DNA from: Pseudomonadota bacterium
GTDB taxonomy: Bacteria; Pseudomonadota; Alphaproteobacteria; Acetobacterales; Acetobacteraceae
Reading direction: 5' to 3'
Assembly (NCBI GenBank): GCA_021780935.1
Contig: JAJXXT010000138.1
Coordinates: 53,933-117,932 of the forward strand
Length of the DNA: 64,000 bases
Part shown: one piece after another, positions 55,363 through 63,975 of the stretch
Layout: each line of letters opens with the position of its first letter
Numbering within the stretch: the stretch's first letter is position 1
Position numbers and translations under genes: made by a program
Notes under the pieces: model-generated
What the model was told of the DNA's origin: nothing
The model's input: the letters and a program-made list of their open reading frames with translations, nothing else
Database searches by the model: none

Positions 55363-55616
55363 ACGCGGTTCGTTGCTGCCACCACCCTCGCGCTGATCGT
55401 CGCGTCACCTGTCACCTGGGCCGGCTCCGCCCGCGTGACGATCAAGGACTACATGTTTCAGCCTTCGCCCCTGACGATCGCGGCCGGTACCAAAGTCGTC
55501 TGGACCGATCAGGATCAGGTCGCTCACACCGTGAAAAGCTCGGATGCCATGGCGCCCTTCGCCTCGGCGCCGGTGGGCACCGGTGATGTCGCGGCCTTTC
55601 CGTGCCCGCCAGGTGG
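55363..55616 (+). pseudogene. Remnant of a small periplasmic cupredoxin gene
   Basis: The reading frame has a signal-like start (TRFVAATTLALIVASPVTWA) but ACG stands where ATG is expected. The plastocyanin-like part continues with VTIKDYMFQPSPLTIAAGTK, VVWTDQDQVAHTV (first copper His kept) and SSDAMAPFASAPVGTGD. It then loses the C-terminal Cys-His-Met copper loop and stops at 55635. The start change plus the deletion make it a pseudogene. Confidence 0.75.
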
Positions 55617-56223
55617 CCGACCTGCCCCTGTATGAGGCGCCGGCATCCTTGTCCGCCGCCCTGGTGGCGACGGCGTGGCCGCCAGCGCGCGCGGCATCGC
55701 CGCGGCGGGCCGCCTATCGTCGGCGGTCGTTTCTGGCAGGTCTCGGTTTCGTCGCCGGGGCCGCGATCGCGGCGGTGTCGATCACGGTGATACGGCTCGC
55801 TCCCTGGCAGGCAGCGCCGGGGGGACGCGACGCTGCTGCTGGCAAGCCATCTGCGGGCACTCGAACCGGGCCATCTGATGGACGTGGTGTCTACCGACCA
55901 ACACACGGTGAAGCCGTGGTTCGATGGGCAGGCTGGCGTTCTCGCCGCCGGTCGCGGATTTCGCGCGGCAAGGGTTTCCGCTGCTGGGCGGGCGCCTTGA
56001 CTATGTCGGCACACGCCAGGTCGCCGTTCTGGTGTATGGACACGTCAAGCACATCATCGATGTCTTTGTCTGGCCGGCCCGAGGCGACGCGGCACCGCGC
56101 ACCGTGTTCGACCACGGCTACAGGATTGTGTCCTGGACCCAGGCTGGATTCCGCTTTCACGCGGTGTCGGACGTGGATCCGGCGGCGCTCAGGGCCTTCG
56201 TCGGCCTGTGGCGCCGCGGCTGA
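55617..56223 (+). pseudogene. Remnant of a transmembrane anti-sigma factor gene
   Basis: Three frames carry consecutive parts of an anti-sigma factor of the zinc-finger type. These are LPLYEAPASLSAALVAT and the membrane helix FLAGLGFVAGAAIAAVSITV, then [20 protein letters not shown] with [13 protein letters not shown], and then [20 protein letters not shown] to AVSDVDPAALRAFVGLW. The breaks lie near 55820 and 55925. The zinc-finger N-terminus and the whole ECF sigma gene expected upstream are missing, apparently lost in the deletion joining this piece to the cupredoxin. Its stop (56221-56223) touches the stop of the convergent Hint gene. Confidence 0.72.
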
Positions 56224-57082
56224 TCAGGCGGCGAGCGTGAAGGGGGAGCCTGGGAGGTGGGTTCCGTCGTCCTGTCGGGTGACGGAGATGGATCGGGCCT
56301 GGGCGGGAATGGGCCCGGTGAAGCTGAAGGCGGCGTTGCCCTGGCCGAGGCCGGCGCGGCGGAGGTCGAAGCGGAAGCCGTTGGCGAGGGCGGTGCCGCA
56401 GGGGATGCCGTCGGCGGCGATGAGCAGGTGCACGGGTGCCTCCGGCGCGTCCGGTTGCAGGGCCCAGCCGGCGATGTGTCCGGGGATGCAGGTCTCGACG
56501 TGGCCGAGCACGGCGGCGGTGGTCTGCCGGGGGCCGGCGGCGCGCTGGGTTTCCGGGGCGCCGAGGCGGCGGCGGATGTCGCCGAGCACCGGGCCCGAGA
56601 CGATGCGCGGGGCGCAGGGGATGGTCACGGGCGGGGTCGGCCTGGTGTCGGCGTTGTCGAACACGGCGCCGCTATGCGCGTCGATATAGGTCTCGGCGGC
56701 CGCGCCCTCGGCGAGGATGGCGTCGTGGGTGTCGAGCTCGACATGGAAATAGGTGACGGCACCGGCGGCTTCCTGGGTGATGCCCGGCACGCCGAGGAGC
56801 TGGATGGCGGGGACCAGCACCCCGTCGAGCAGCAGGGCGTGCTCGGGCGACAGGCGCAGATCACGACGCGGCAGGCCGTCGCCGAGGCTGCCGGCGGCGA
56901 TACGCACCGGGCGCAGTTCGTCACGGGCGGCGACCTCGGCGGCGGCGTGGTGACGCTGGCCCAGCCAGCGCAGGCGGCGCAGCGCGCCAGACGCGGTGCG
57001 CAGGCGCATCCCGGCGCGCAGGTGCTCGACGGCAACCGGCCCTTGCGCGGTCTCGATCTCCGTACCCGCCGCATAGCAGGCG
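56224..57082. repeat. 859-bp direct repeat, copy 1 (Hint cassette)
   Basis: This stretch appears identical to 58554-59412. On the minus strand it runs from the base before the Ala-Cys start of the Hint domain to the stop codon of the gene, so the repeat matches the C-terminal module of about 285 residues. Outside it the two genes diverge at once on both sides. Confidence 0.92.
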
Positions 57083-58380
57083 GTGAGTACGGTCTCGCCG
57101 CTGGCATAGACGGCGGTGAAGTTGCCGGTGGTGTAGCTGCCCGCAACGGCGAGGGTAATGTTGGCGGCGCCACCGAGGGTACCAAGGGTGAGGTGGCCTC
57201 CACCGAAGCTCGCGATGGTCTCGTGCACGCCGATCAGTGCGACCGTGTTGCCCTTGAAGTGGGCGATGCTTTGCTGCGGCGCATCCCCCTTTTCGGCGGT
57301 GAGGACAACGCCAGTGCCCGAGAAGGCGATGGTGCCCGTGCCGGCGAGCACGCTCGCGAGCGTCAGACGGCCGGCGTCGGTGAGGGTATAGCCGGCGGCA
57401 AGGGAGTTGCTGCCGGTCAGTGACCAGTGGGCGCCCACATTCACGCTGACACCCGCCATATCGTAGAAGCCGGTGTTGAGACCAAGCCCGGTGAGCGTGC
57501 CGGTGCTGGCGCCGCTGGCCAGTTCCAGCACGGCCCCAATACCGAGCGTGGCGCCACCGTTCACCGCGCCCGCAAAGACCGCGCCAGGCTCGTCGGTCAG
57601 CAACCCTGTATAGCCGCTCTGGGGACCTCTTTTGAAAATGACCGAATATGAGGCGCCGCCGATCGTCCCGGCATTGACCACCGTGCTGTTGTTGCCGCCG
57701 ACGACGAGGCCGTACTGGCCGCCCTCGATGGTGCCGCCGGCACTGTTGGTGACCACGTTGGCGCCGGCATTCGTTCCTGCTCCGTAATGGGCGCCGACGA
57801 CCCCGAACGAACCGCCGGTGATCAGCCCGGTGTTGTCCAGGGTCAGCTTTCCGGCCGCGGAAATGCCGTAAGATCCGCCCTCGATCCGGCCGAGATTGGT
57901 GATCGCGTTCGGCAACGCGCCGTTGCTGCCGGCATAGGTCAGCACACCGTTGCTGGCGCCGGAGATCAGGCCGCCGGACTGGTTGGTCAGCTCGCCGGCG
58001 CTGGCCAGATCGACCGCGGAATAATGGTTATTCGTCGCACCGATATACGAATCCGTGATCGTGCCGCTGTTGATGATGACCGAATGGGCCAGCGTGGGAT
58101 CGCCGACCAGCTTGACCCCATACAAGCTGCCGCTGGCGATGAGACCGTTATTGGTGATCGTCGCAAGCTCGGTGGAGATGCCATACCCGCTCGCGGCGCT
58201 GATCGTGCCGTCATTGACGACGGTCCATTCCTTGCCGGAGGCAAGGCTCAGAGCATTTCCGACGCCTGCCCCCGCCAGGATCGCCCCGTTGGTGGCGATG
58301 GTCAGCGGGTTGGCCGACGCAAACGACGCCGCGGAATAGTAAACGCTGCCGGTGATAGTCTTGCTGATCGTCTTGGCCAT
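56224..58380 (-). CDS. Beta-solenoid protein with Hint_2 cassette (copy 1)
   Basis: The 718-residue protein has an N-terminal passenger (about 1-430) of autotransporter-like repeats such as NSGTITDSYIGATNNHYSAV and NLGRIEGGSYGIS. The Hint_2 domain starts at Cys435 (ACYAAGTEIETAQGPVAVEH), with LSPEHALLLDG and YFHVELDTHDAILAEG. A C-terminal beta-sandwich-like part of about 120 residues (PGHIAGWALQPDAPEAPVHL) follows. No signal peptide is seen, so export, if any, is by an unknown route. The start at 58380 aligns with the paralogue (MAKTIS) and follows GAGGATG. The frame to 58467 has no support. Confidence 0.82.
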   Translation of the reverse strand: MAKTISKTITGSVYYSAASFASANPLTIATNGAILAGAGVGNALSLASGKEWTVVNDGTISAASGYGISTELATITNNGLIASGSLYGVKLVGDPTLAHSVIINSGTITDSYIGATNNHYSAVDLASAGELTNQSGGLISGASNGVLTYAGSNGALPNAITNLGRIEGGSYGISAAGKLTLDNTGLITGGSFGVVGAHYGAGTNAGANVVTNSAGGTIEGGQYGLVVGGNNSTVVNAGTIGGASYSVIFKRGPQSGYTGLLTDEPGAVFAGAVNGGATLGIGAVLELASGASTGTLTGLGLNTGFYDMAGVSVNVGAHWSLTGSNSLAAGYTLTDAGRLTLASVLAGTGTIAFSGTGVVLTAEKGDAPQQSIAHFKGNTVALIGVHETIASFGGGHLTLGTLGGAANITLAVAGSYTTGNFTAVYASGETVLTACYAAGTEIETAQGPVAVEHLRAGMRLRTASGALRRLRWLGQRHHAAAEVAARDELRPVRIAAGSLGDGLPRRDLRLSPEHALLLDGVLVPAIQLLGVPGITQEAAGAVTYFHVELDTHDAILAEGAAAETYIDAHSGAVFDNADTRPTPPVTIPCAPRIVSGPVLGDIRRRLGAPETQRAAGPRQTTAAVLGHVETCIPGHIAGWALQPDAPEAPVHLLIAADGIPCGTALANGFRFDLRRAGLGQGNAAFSFTGPIPAQARSISVTRQDDGTHLPGSPFTLAA

Positions 58381-58553
58381 GCGAACATCCTCGTCTTTTG
58401 CGGCGGATGTGCAGGCAAACTTCGACCGCCAGCGTCCCGACACCGATACGCAGGCGTTTAGCGCCAACCCAAGCGAGTTGTCACGGGAAACAAGTCGTCA
58501 GACGTCGTGTTTCCGCGGGGACGACCGCAGAAATCATTCTGAGGTCGGTTCGG

Positions 58554-59412
58554 TCAGGCGGCGAGCGTGAAGGGGGAGCCTGGGAGGTGGGTTCCGTCGT
58601 CCTGTCGGGTGACGGAGATGGATCGGGCCTGGGCGGGAATGGGCCCGGTGAAGCTGAAGGCGGCGTTGCCCTGGCCGAGGCCGGCGCGGCGGAGGTCGAA
58701 GCGGAAGCCGTTGGCGAGGGCGGTGCCGCAGGGGATGCCGTCGGCGGCGATGAGCAGGTGCACGGGTGCCTCCGGCGCGTCCGGTTGCAGGGCCCAGCCG
58801 GCGATGTGTCCGGGGATGCAGGTCTCGACGTGGCCGAGCACGGCGGCGGTGGTCTGCCGGGGGCCGGCGGCGCGCTGGGTTTCCGGGGCGCCGAGGCGGC
58901 GGCGGATGTCGCCGAGCACCGGGCCCGAGACGATGCGCGGGGCGCAGGGGATGGTCACGGGCGGGGTCGGCCTGGTGTCGGCGTTGTCGAACACGGCGCC
59001 GCTATGCGCGTCGATATAGGTCTCGGCGGCCGCGCCCTCGGCGAGGATGGCGTCGTGGGTGTCGAGCTCGACATGGAAATAGGTGACGGCACCGGCGGCT
59101 TCCTGGGTGATGCCCGGCACGCCGAGGAGCTGGATGGCGGGGACCAGCACCCCGTCGAGCAGCAGGGCGTGCTCGGGCGACAGGCGCAGATCACGACGCG
59201 GCAGGCCGTCGCCGAGGCTGCCGGCGGCGATACGCACCGGGCGCAGTTCGTCACGGGCGGCGACCTCGGCGGCGGCGTGGTGACGCTGGCCCAGCCAGCG
59301 CAGGCGGCGCAGCGCGCCAGACGCGGTGCGCAGGCGCATCCCGGCGCGCAGGTGCTCGACGGCAACCGGCCCTTGCGCGGTCTCGATCTCCGTACCCGCC
59401 GCATAGCAGGCG
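58554..59412. repeat. 859-bp direct repeat, copy 2 (Hint cassette)
   Basis: This is the second copy of the tract at 56224-57082, offset by exactly 2330 bp and in the same orientation. No terminal inverted repeats, target duplications or transposase genes flank either copy. Confidence 0.92.
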
Positions 59413-60683
59413 ACCAGCACCGTTCCGACGCCGCTGATGTAGCTGAACTTGAAATCCGAGAGGGTGTAGCTGCCGGCGATGCTCAGCGTGATCGATTCCG
59501 AACCGCTGAGCGTGAGCTTGCCGCCCACCAGGCCGGTGGCCGTCTCGTTGCCCGGCAGGAGAAGTGTGCCGTTTTTCAACCCGGTCAGGGTCGGGGTGAG
59601 GGACACGCCGCTGCCGATCGCCAGCAGGCCGTTATTGGCCAGCGCGATGGTGCCGGTGCCGGCGAGGGAGCTGGCGATGGTGAGGCTGCCGGAATCGGTC
59701 AGCGTCGCGCCGGCGGCCAGCGTGCTGGCCCCGTTGAGCGACCAGTGCGCGCCCGGATCGACCGTGACGGCACCGAAATTATAGAGGCCGGTGCTGGCAC
59801 CGAGCCCCGTGAGCGTGCCGGTGCCGGTGCCGGCGCTCGAGGCGAGTTCCAGAGTGGAAAGCGTTCCCGAGCCGATGGCGTTGCCGCCGTTCACCTTGCC
59901 CGAGAACACCGCGCCGGGATCGACGATCAGCCGGTCCGTGCCGCCCGGCGTGAACAGGATGGAATCGGCACTGCCGCTGACGGTGCCGGCGTTGGTCAGC
60001 GTGCTGCTGCCGGTCATCGAGATACCGTATTTGCTGCCCGCGATCACACCGCCGGCGATGTTGGTGACGACATTGCCGCCGGGGCTGGTGCCGTTCGGGT
60101 TTTGGGCGACGACACCGCTGTCGCCGCCGATGATGGTGCCGGAGTTCACGAGCGACAGTTTGCCACCGGACGACACGCCATCGATCGTAGGGCCGATGAT
60201 AGTACCCGCGTTGACGACGCTGAGTTCGAACGTGCCCTTATAGAACCCCATGACGCCGTTCGCAGCGCCGCTCAGCAGCCCGCCAGCCGCGTTGGTGACC
60301 TCACCTGCCCCCTGGATATAGACCGCCCCATAGGCGTTCGGTTGCGACGCGGAATAAAGCGCATCCGTTATCGTGCCGCTGTTGACGACGACGGAGTCCG
60401 CGAGCGTGGCGTTGCCCCGCAGCCAGACGCCGTAGCGGCCGGTGCCATTGGCGTTAATCACGCCGGAGTTGAGGATGGTTGCGACGGATGCAGTGACGCC
60501 GATGCCGTTGGCGGCGCTGATGCTGCCCTCGTTCACCACCGTCCACTCGATGCCGGAGGCGAGGCTCAAGGCGTTGCCGGTGGACGCCAGAATGGCACCG
60601 TAGGAGGTAATCGTCAGCGGATTGTCGGCCGCCAGGGAATAGGAAACGTTTCCCTTGATCGTTGTGCTGATGGTCTTGGCCAT
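58554..60683 (-). CDS. Beta-solenoid protein with Hint_2 cassette (copy 2)
   Basis: The 709-residue protein is the tandem paralogue of the gene at 56224. Its passenger (about 1-422) is clearly homologous but diverged (MAKTISTTIKGNVSYSLAAD, NALSLASGIEWTVVNEGSIS). From Ala425-Cys426 to the end it is identical. The start at 60683 follows GAGGACC. The 280 nt upstream to the ATP-grasp gene include a less GC-rich stretch (about 60770-60840) that may hold the promoter, and no gene. The 173 nt between the two Hint genes hold nothing else I recognise. Confidence 0.82.
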   Translation of the reverse strand: MAKTISTTIKGNVSYSLAADNPLTITSYGAILASTGNALSLASGIEWTVVNEGSISAANGIGVTASVATILNSGVINANGTGRYGVWLRGNATLADSVVVNSGTITDALYSASQPNAYGAVYIQGAGEVTNAAGGLLSGAANGVMGFYKGTFELSVVNAGTIIGPTIDGVSSGGKLSLVNSGTIIGGDSGVVAQNPNGTSPGGNVVTNIAGGVIAGSKYGISMTGSSTLTNAGTVSGSADSILFTPGGTDRLIVDPGAVFSGKVNGGNAIGSGTLSTLELASSAGTGTGTLTGLGASTGLYNFGAVTVDPGAHWSLNGASTLAAGATLTDSGSLTIASSLAGTGTIALANNGLLAIGSGVSLTPTLTGLKNGTLLLPGNETATGLVGGKLTLSGSESITLSIAGSYTLSDFKFSYISGVGTVLVACYAAGTEIETAQGPVAVEHLRAGMRLRTASGALRRLRWLGQRHHAAAEVAARDELRPVRIAAGSLGDGLPRRDLRLSPEHALLLDGVLVPAIQLLGVPGITQEAAGAVTYFHVELDTHDAILAEGAAAETYIDAHSGAVFDNADTRPTPPVTIPCAPRIVSGPVLGDIRRRLGAPETQRAAGPRQTTAAVLGHVETCIPGHIAGWALQPDAPEAPVHLLIAADGIPCGTALANGFRFDLRRAGLGQGNAAFSFTGPIPAQARSISVTRQDDGTHLPGSPFTLAA

Positions 60684-60963
60684 GGGCAGGTCCTCGGAGG
60701 CTCCAGGAGGCTTGCGGGTCGGCGAGGGCTCGCGCGTGGAGGGCCCGAAGCGACTCCAGGCGCGCTCAAAAATGACTTTAGCGTCAATGACAGGGACGTG
60801 TCATGTTATTCTTTGATATTCGTTTACAGTTCCGGCAGAGAAAGTGCCCCTTGTGGCGCGGGGGGCAAAAGCTTCATGAAAGCTTGGCCGGGCTAGCGAC
60901 AGATCGGGTCACTTCCATGTAGGAGGGGGCCGTCGGTCACCACAACCGGAGTGTATCGCCAGG

Positions 60964-62151
60964 ATGAACACAGCGGGAACGGAGACACTGCTGCTGTTGC
61001 ACCACGCCATCGGGGTGCTGCACGCCGCCCCGCTGCTGCTTGGCGCCATCGCTGCGAGTGATGCGCTTGGCGTGGATGTGCGGGTGCCGCGTCCGTCCGG
61101 GCGCCTGGTGAGCCCGTTCGAATTCTGGCCGGACTGGCTGTTTTATGCCCCTGTGGTGCTGCAATGGGCGGCCTACGCCTTGCGCTATCGCAGCCTGACA
61201 CTGCCCACCGCCGCCAACCCCGCCATCGCCACGGGCGGGCTGGTCGGCGAGTCCAAGACCGAGATCCTGGACATGGTGACCGGGGAGGCCCGCCGCTTCA
61301 TCGCGCCCTATGTCAGCTTCGTGGTCAACGGGGATCACGCCGCGGACCTCGCCGCCGGGCGCCGGGCGATGGCCGGCGCGTCCCTGGCGTTTCCGTTGGT
61401 TGCCAAGCCGGACCTCGGCTGTAATGGAACCGGCGTGCGTGTGGTCGCCGATGCGGCGGACCTTGCGGCCTGGCTCGCGGCCTTCCCCATCGGCGAGCGC
61501 GCGATCCTGCAGACGCTGCTGACCGAGGAGGGTGAGGCCGGCCTGTTCTATATCCGCGAGCCCGGCGCGCCGGCCGGCCGCATTACCTCGATCACCCTGA
61601 AATACGCCCCGGAAGTGGTGGGCGACGGGGTGGCCACGCTGGAGACGCTGATCCGGCGCGACCCGCGGGCGGGGCGGCTGTCGCATCTCTATCTGCCGCG
61701 TCTGCGCGAGCGGCTGGCGGAGGTTCCGCCCTCCGGTGAGCGGGTGCGTCTGGTTTTTACCGGTAACCACGTCAAGGGTTCGATCTTCCGCGATGGCACC
61801 GATCATGCGACCCCGGCGCTGGCCGCGGCCGTGGAGCGGATTGCCCGTTCCATCCCCGATTTCCACTTTGGCCGCTTCGACGTGCGATTTTCCTCCATGG
61901 CGGCGCTGCGCCGTGGCGAGGGTTTCCGCATCATCGAGGTCAACGGCACCGGCTCCGAGGCTACGCATGTGTGGGACCCGGACATGACGCTGCGGGGCGC
62001 CTGGGCGGCGGAGCTTAAGCATTTCGGTGCCTCATGGCGCATCGGCGCGGCCAATCGGGCTCGCGGCGCGCGCCCGACGAAGGTGAGCGAGCTGTGGCGG
62101 CTGTGGCGGCAGCACAAGCGGCTGATGGCACGCTACCCGATGAACTCCTGA
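60964..62151 (+). CDS. ATP-grasp protein (D-alanine-D-alanine ligase-like)
   Basis: The 395-residue protein has ATP-grasp features: FPLVAKPDLGCNGTGVRVV (the ATP-binding Lys and glycine loop), ILQTLLTEEGEAGLFYI, and the metal-binding RIIEVNGTGSEATHVWDP near residue 325. The N-terminus contains SPFEFWPDWLFYAPVVLQW and TLPTAANP, typical of an uncharacterised family that ligates an unknown acid and amine. It lies between the Hint genes and phaB, divergent from the former. Its role in PHA metabolism is not evident. Confidence 0.75.
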   Translation: MNTAGTETLLLLHHAIGVLHAAPLLLGAIAASDALGVDVRVPRPSGRLVSPFEFWPDWLFYAPVVLQWAAYALRYRSLTLPTAANPAIATGGLVGESKTEILDMVTGEARRFIAPYVSFVVNGDHAADLAAGRRAMAGASLAFPLVAKPDLGCNGTGVRVVADAADLAAWLAAFPIGERAILQTLLTEEGEAGLFYIREPGAPAGRITSITLKYAPEVVGDGVATLETLIRRDPRAGRLSHLYLPRLRERLAEVPPSGERVRLVFTGNHVKGSIFRDGTDHATPALAAAVERIARSIPDFHFGRFDVRFSSMAALRRGEGFRIIEVNGTGSEATHVWDPDMTLRGAWAAELKHFGASWRIGAANRARGARPTKVSELWRLWRQHKRLMARYPMNS

Positions 62152-62242
62152 CGCCTTTGCCGTCGTTTGATCTCGATCATCGACATTGCCGCGGAAAAGC
62201 CAGGACGTTAGCCTCTCCTAAACAGCTTCAGGGAGGCAACGA

Positions 62243-62965
62243 ATGACCAGAGTCGCACTCGTCACCGGCGGCACACGCGGCATCGGGGCGGCGATCAGCC
62301 AGAGGCTTCAGGCCGAGGGGCGTCACGTCATCGCCAGCTACGCCGGCAACGATGGCGCCGCGCACGCGTTTCGCGCCCAGACCGGCATCGCGGTGATGCG
62401 GTTCGATGCCGCCGATTTTGCGGCGTGCGAGGCGGCCGTGAAGCGGATTCACGCCGAGCACGGGCCGATCGAAATACTGGTGAACAACGCGGGCATTACC
62501 CGTGACTCGACGATGAGCAAGCTCTCGCGGGAGATGTGGGACGCGGTCATCGACACCAATCTGGGTTCCTGCTTCAACCTTTGCAAACTGGTGTTCGACG
62601 ACATGCGGGCAGCGAAATTCGGCCGCATCGTCAATATCGGCAGCATCAACGGCCAGGCGGGGCAGTATGGCCAGGTGAACTATGCCGCCGCCAAATCCGG
62701 CATCCACGGCTTCACCAAGGCGCTGGCGCAGGAGGGCGCGCGGTTCGGCATCACGGTCAACGCCATTGCGCCAGGTTATGTCGATACCGACATGGTTCGC
62801 GCGGTGCCGGCGGACGTGCTGCAAAAAATCATCGCCCGTATCCCGATGGGGCGGCTCGGCCGCGCCGAGGATATTGCCCGCGCGGTCGCGTTCGTCACCG
62901 CCGACGATGCCGATTTCATCACCGGCTCGACGCTGTCCATCAACGGCGGGCAGCACATGTATTGA
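62243..62965 (+). CDS. phaB: Acetoacetyl-CoA reductase
   Basis: The 240-residue short-chain dehydrogenase has the cofactor motif TGGTRGIG (residues 8-15), NNAG at 81-84 and the active site Ser134, Tyr147 and Lys151 (GQVNYAAAKSG). The match to PhaB is close (RDSTMSKLSREMWDAVIDTN). It reduces acetoacetyl-CoA with NADPH to (R)-3-hydroxybutyryl-CoA, the monomer for PhaC. The start follows GGGAGGCAACGA. It is separated from phaA by pseudogenes, two Hint genes and the ATP-grasp gene. Confidence 0.94.
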   Translation: MTRVALVTGGTRGIGAAISQRLQAEGRHVIASYAGNDGAAHAFRAQTGIAVMRFDAADFAACEAAVKRIHAEHGPIEILVNNAGITRDSTMSKLSREMWDAVIDTNLGSCFNLCKLVFDDMRAAKFGRIVNIGSINGQAGQYGQVNYAAAKSGIHGFTKALAQEGARFGITVNAIAPGYVDTDMVRAVPADVLQKIIARIPMGRLGRAEDIARAVAFVTADDADFITGSTLSINGGQHMY

Positions 62966-62975
62966 GCGGCGTGTC

Positions 62976-63842
62976 TTGAGCGGCGCCGGGCGCGCCGCGG
63001 CCACCGGCGCCGTACTCTCGCCAGAGACGCTCGCGGGGGTGGGGGCCATCGGGCTCTGGGCGTTTCTCGCCGTGCTGTCGCGTGAGGCGGCCGCGGTGCC
63101 GCCGATCGAGTTGACGGCGCTGGCCTTCACGGTTTCCGGTGGTGGCGGGCTGCTCTGGCTGGCCGTGCGCCGCAAGCTCGGCGTTCTGCGGCAGAAGCCG
63201 TCCGCCTGGCTGCACGGGGTCGGTGGGCTTGCCGGCTATCATGCGCTGTATTTCGCGGCGCTGTCGCATGCGCCGGCGGCGGTCGCGAACCTTCTGAACT
63301 ATGCTTGGCCGCTGCTGATCGTGCTGCTTTCGGCGCCGATCCTGGGGATGAAGTTGCGCGCGCGTCATCTCGCGGGGGTGGTGCTGGGCGCGGTGGGTTG
63401 TGTGCTGCTGATCCGCCCGTCCGGTGGCGGCGCCTGGCTTGGCTATGCGCTGGCGCTGGGTGCTGGGCTGACCTGGGCGCTCTATTCCGTGCTGGCGCGG
63501 CGGATGGCGGCGGTGCCGACGGAGGCGGTTGCCGGCTTTTGTGCTGCCGCCGCCGCCGTCTGCTGGGTGCTGCATGCGCTCGTGGAGCCAGCGGTGATGC
63601 CTGGGCCGCGCGCGCTCCTGGCGGCGCTGCTGATGGGCCTCGGCCCGGTCGGCGCCGCGTTTTTCCTCTGGGACCGTGGTATGAAACAGGGCGACCCGCG
63701 CCTGTTGGGCACGCTCGCCTACGCAACGCCGGTTGTCTCCACCTTGTTGCTGGTCGCGGGCGGGTTCGCGCCGGCGTCCTGGCTTCTGGTGATCTCGGCG
63801 CTGCTGGTCGCTGCCGGCGGCCTGATCGCCGCGCGCGCATGA
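62976..63842 (+). CDS. EamA-family (DMT) membrane transporter
   Basis: The 288-residue protein has about ten hydrophobic helices in two EamA repeats (VGAIGLWAFLAVLSREAAAV at the start of the first, WLGYALALGAGLTWALYSVL at the start of the second). These transporters export metabolites or amino acids. There is no ATG near the start. TTG at 62976, 11 nt after the phaB stop, gives the full first helix and is preferred, but this is uncertain. It is probably co-transcribed with phaB. Confidence 0.8.
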   Translation: MSGAGRAAATGAVLSPETLAGVGAIGLWAFLAVLSREAAAVPPIELTALAFTVSGGGGLLWLAVRRKLGVLRQKPSAWLHGVGGLAGYHALYFAALSHAPAAVANLLNYAWPLLIVLLSAPILGMKLRARHLAGVVLGAVGCVLLIRPSGGGAWLGYALALGAGLTWALYSVLARRMAAVPTEAVAGFCAAAAAVCWVLHALVEPAVMPGPRALLAALLMGLGPVGAAFFLWDRGMKQGDPRLLGTLAYATPVVSTLLLVAGGFAPASWLLVISALLVAAGGLIAARA

Positions 63843-63900
63843 AGGTCGTGCCGGAGGTTGCCAAGTCGGGGCGAGTTGCCTAAGAGGCGCAGATCGGAAC

Positions 63901-63975
63901 GCGGGCGTAGCTCAGGGGTAGAGCACAACCTTGCCAAGGTTGGGGTCGAGGGTTCGAATCCCTTCGCCCGCTCCA
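63901..63975 (+). tRNA. tRNA-Gly (anticodon GCC)
   Basis: The 75-nt sequence folds as a full cloverleaf: acceptor GCGGGCG with CGCCCGC, D-arm GCTC/GAGC, anticodon stem CAACC/GGTTG around TTGCCAA (anticodon GCC at 63933-63935), T-arm GAGGG/CCCTT with TTCGAAT. The CCA end is encoded. The following bases contain a short T-run (ATTTTTCTAG). Confidence 0.97.

Noticed and set aside
55363..55616. Functional cupredoxin using an ACG start
   Set aside because: The C-terminal Cys-His-Met copper ligands are missing, so start usage would not rescue function.
56224..59412. The direct repeat as an insertion sequence
   Set aside because: No transposase, terminal inverted repeats or target duplications. The repeat is coding and matches a protein module.
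58398..60896. 832-codon plus-strand frame opposite the second Hint gene
   Set aside because: Its similarity to the frame at 56257-57423 only reflects the 859-bp repeat. It is antisense to a recognisable Hint protein.
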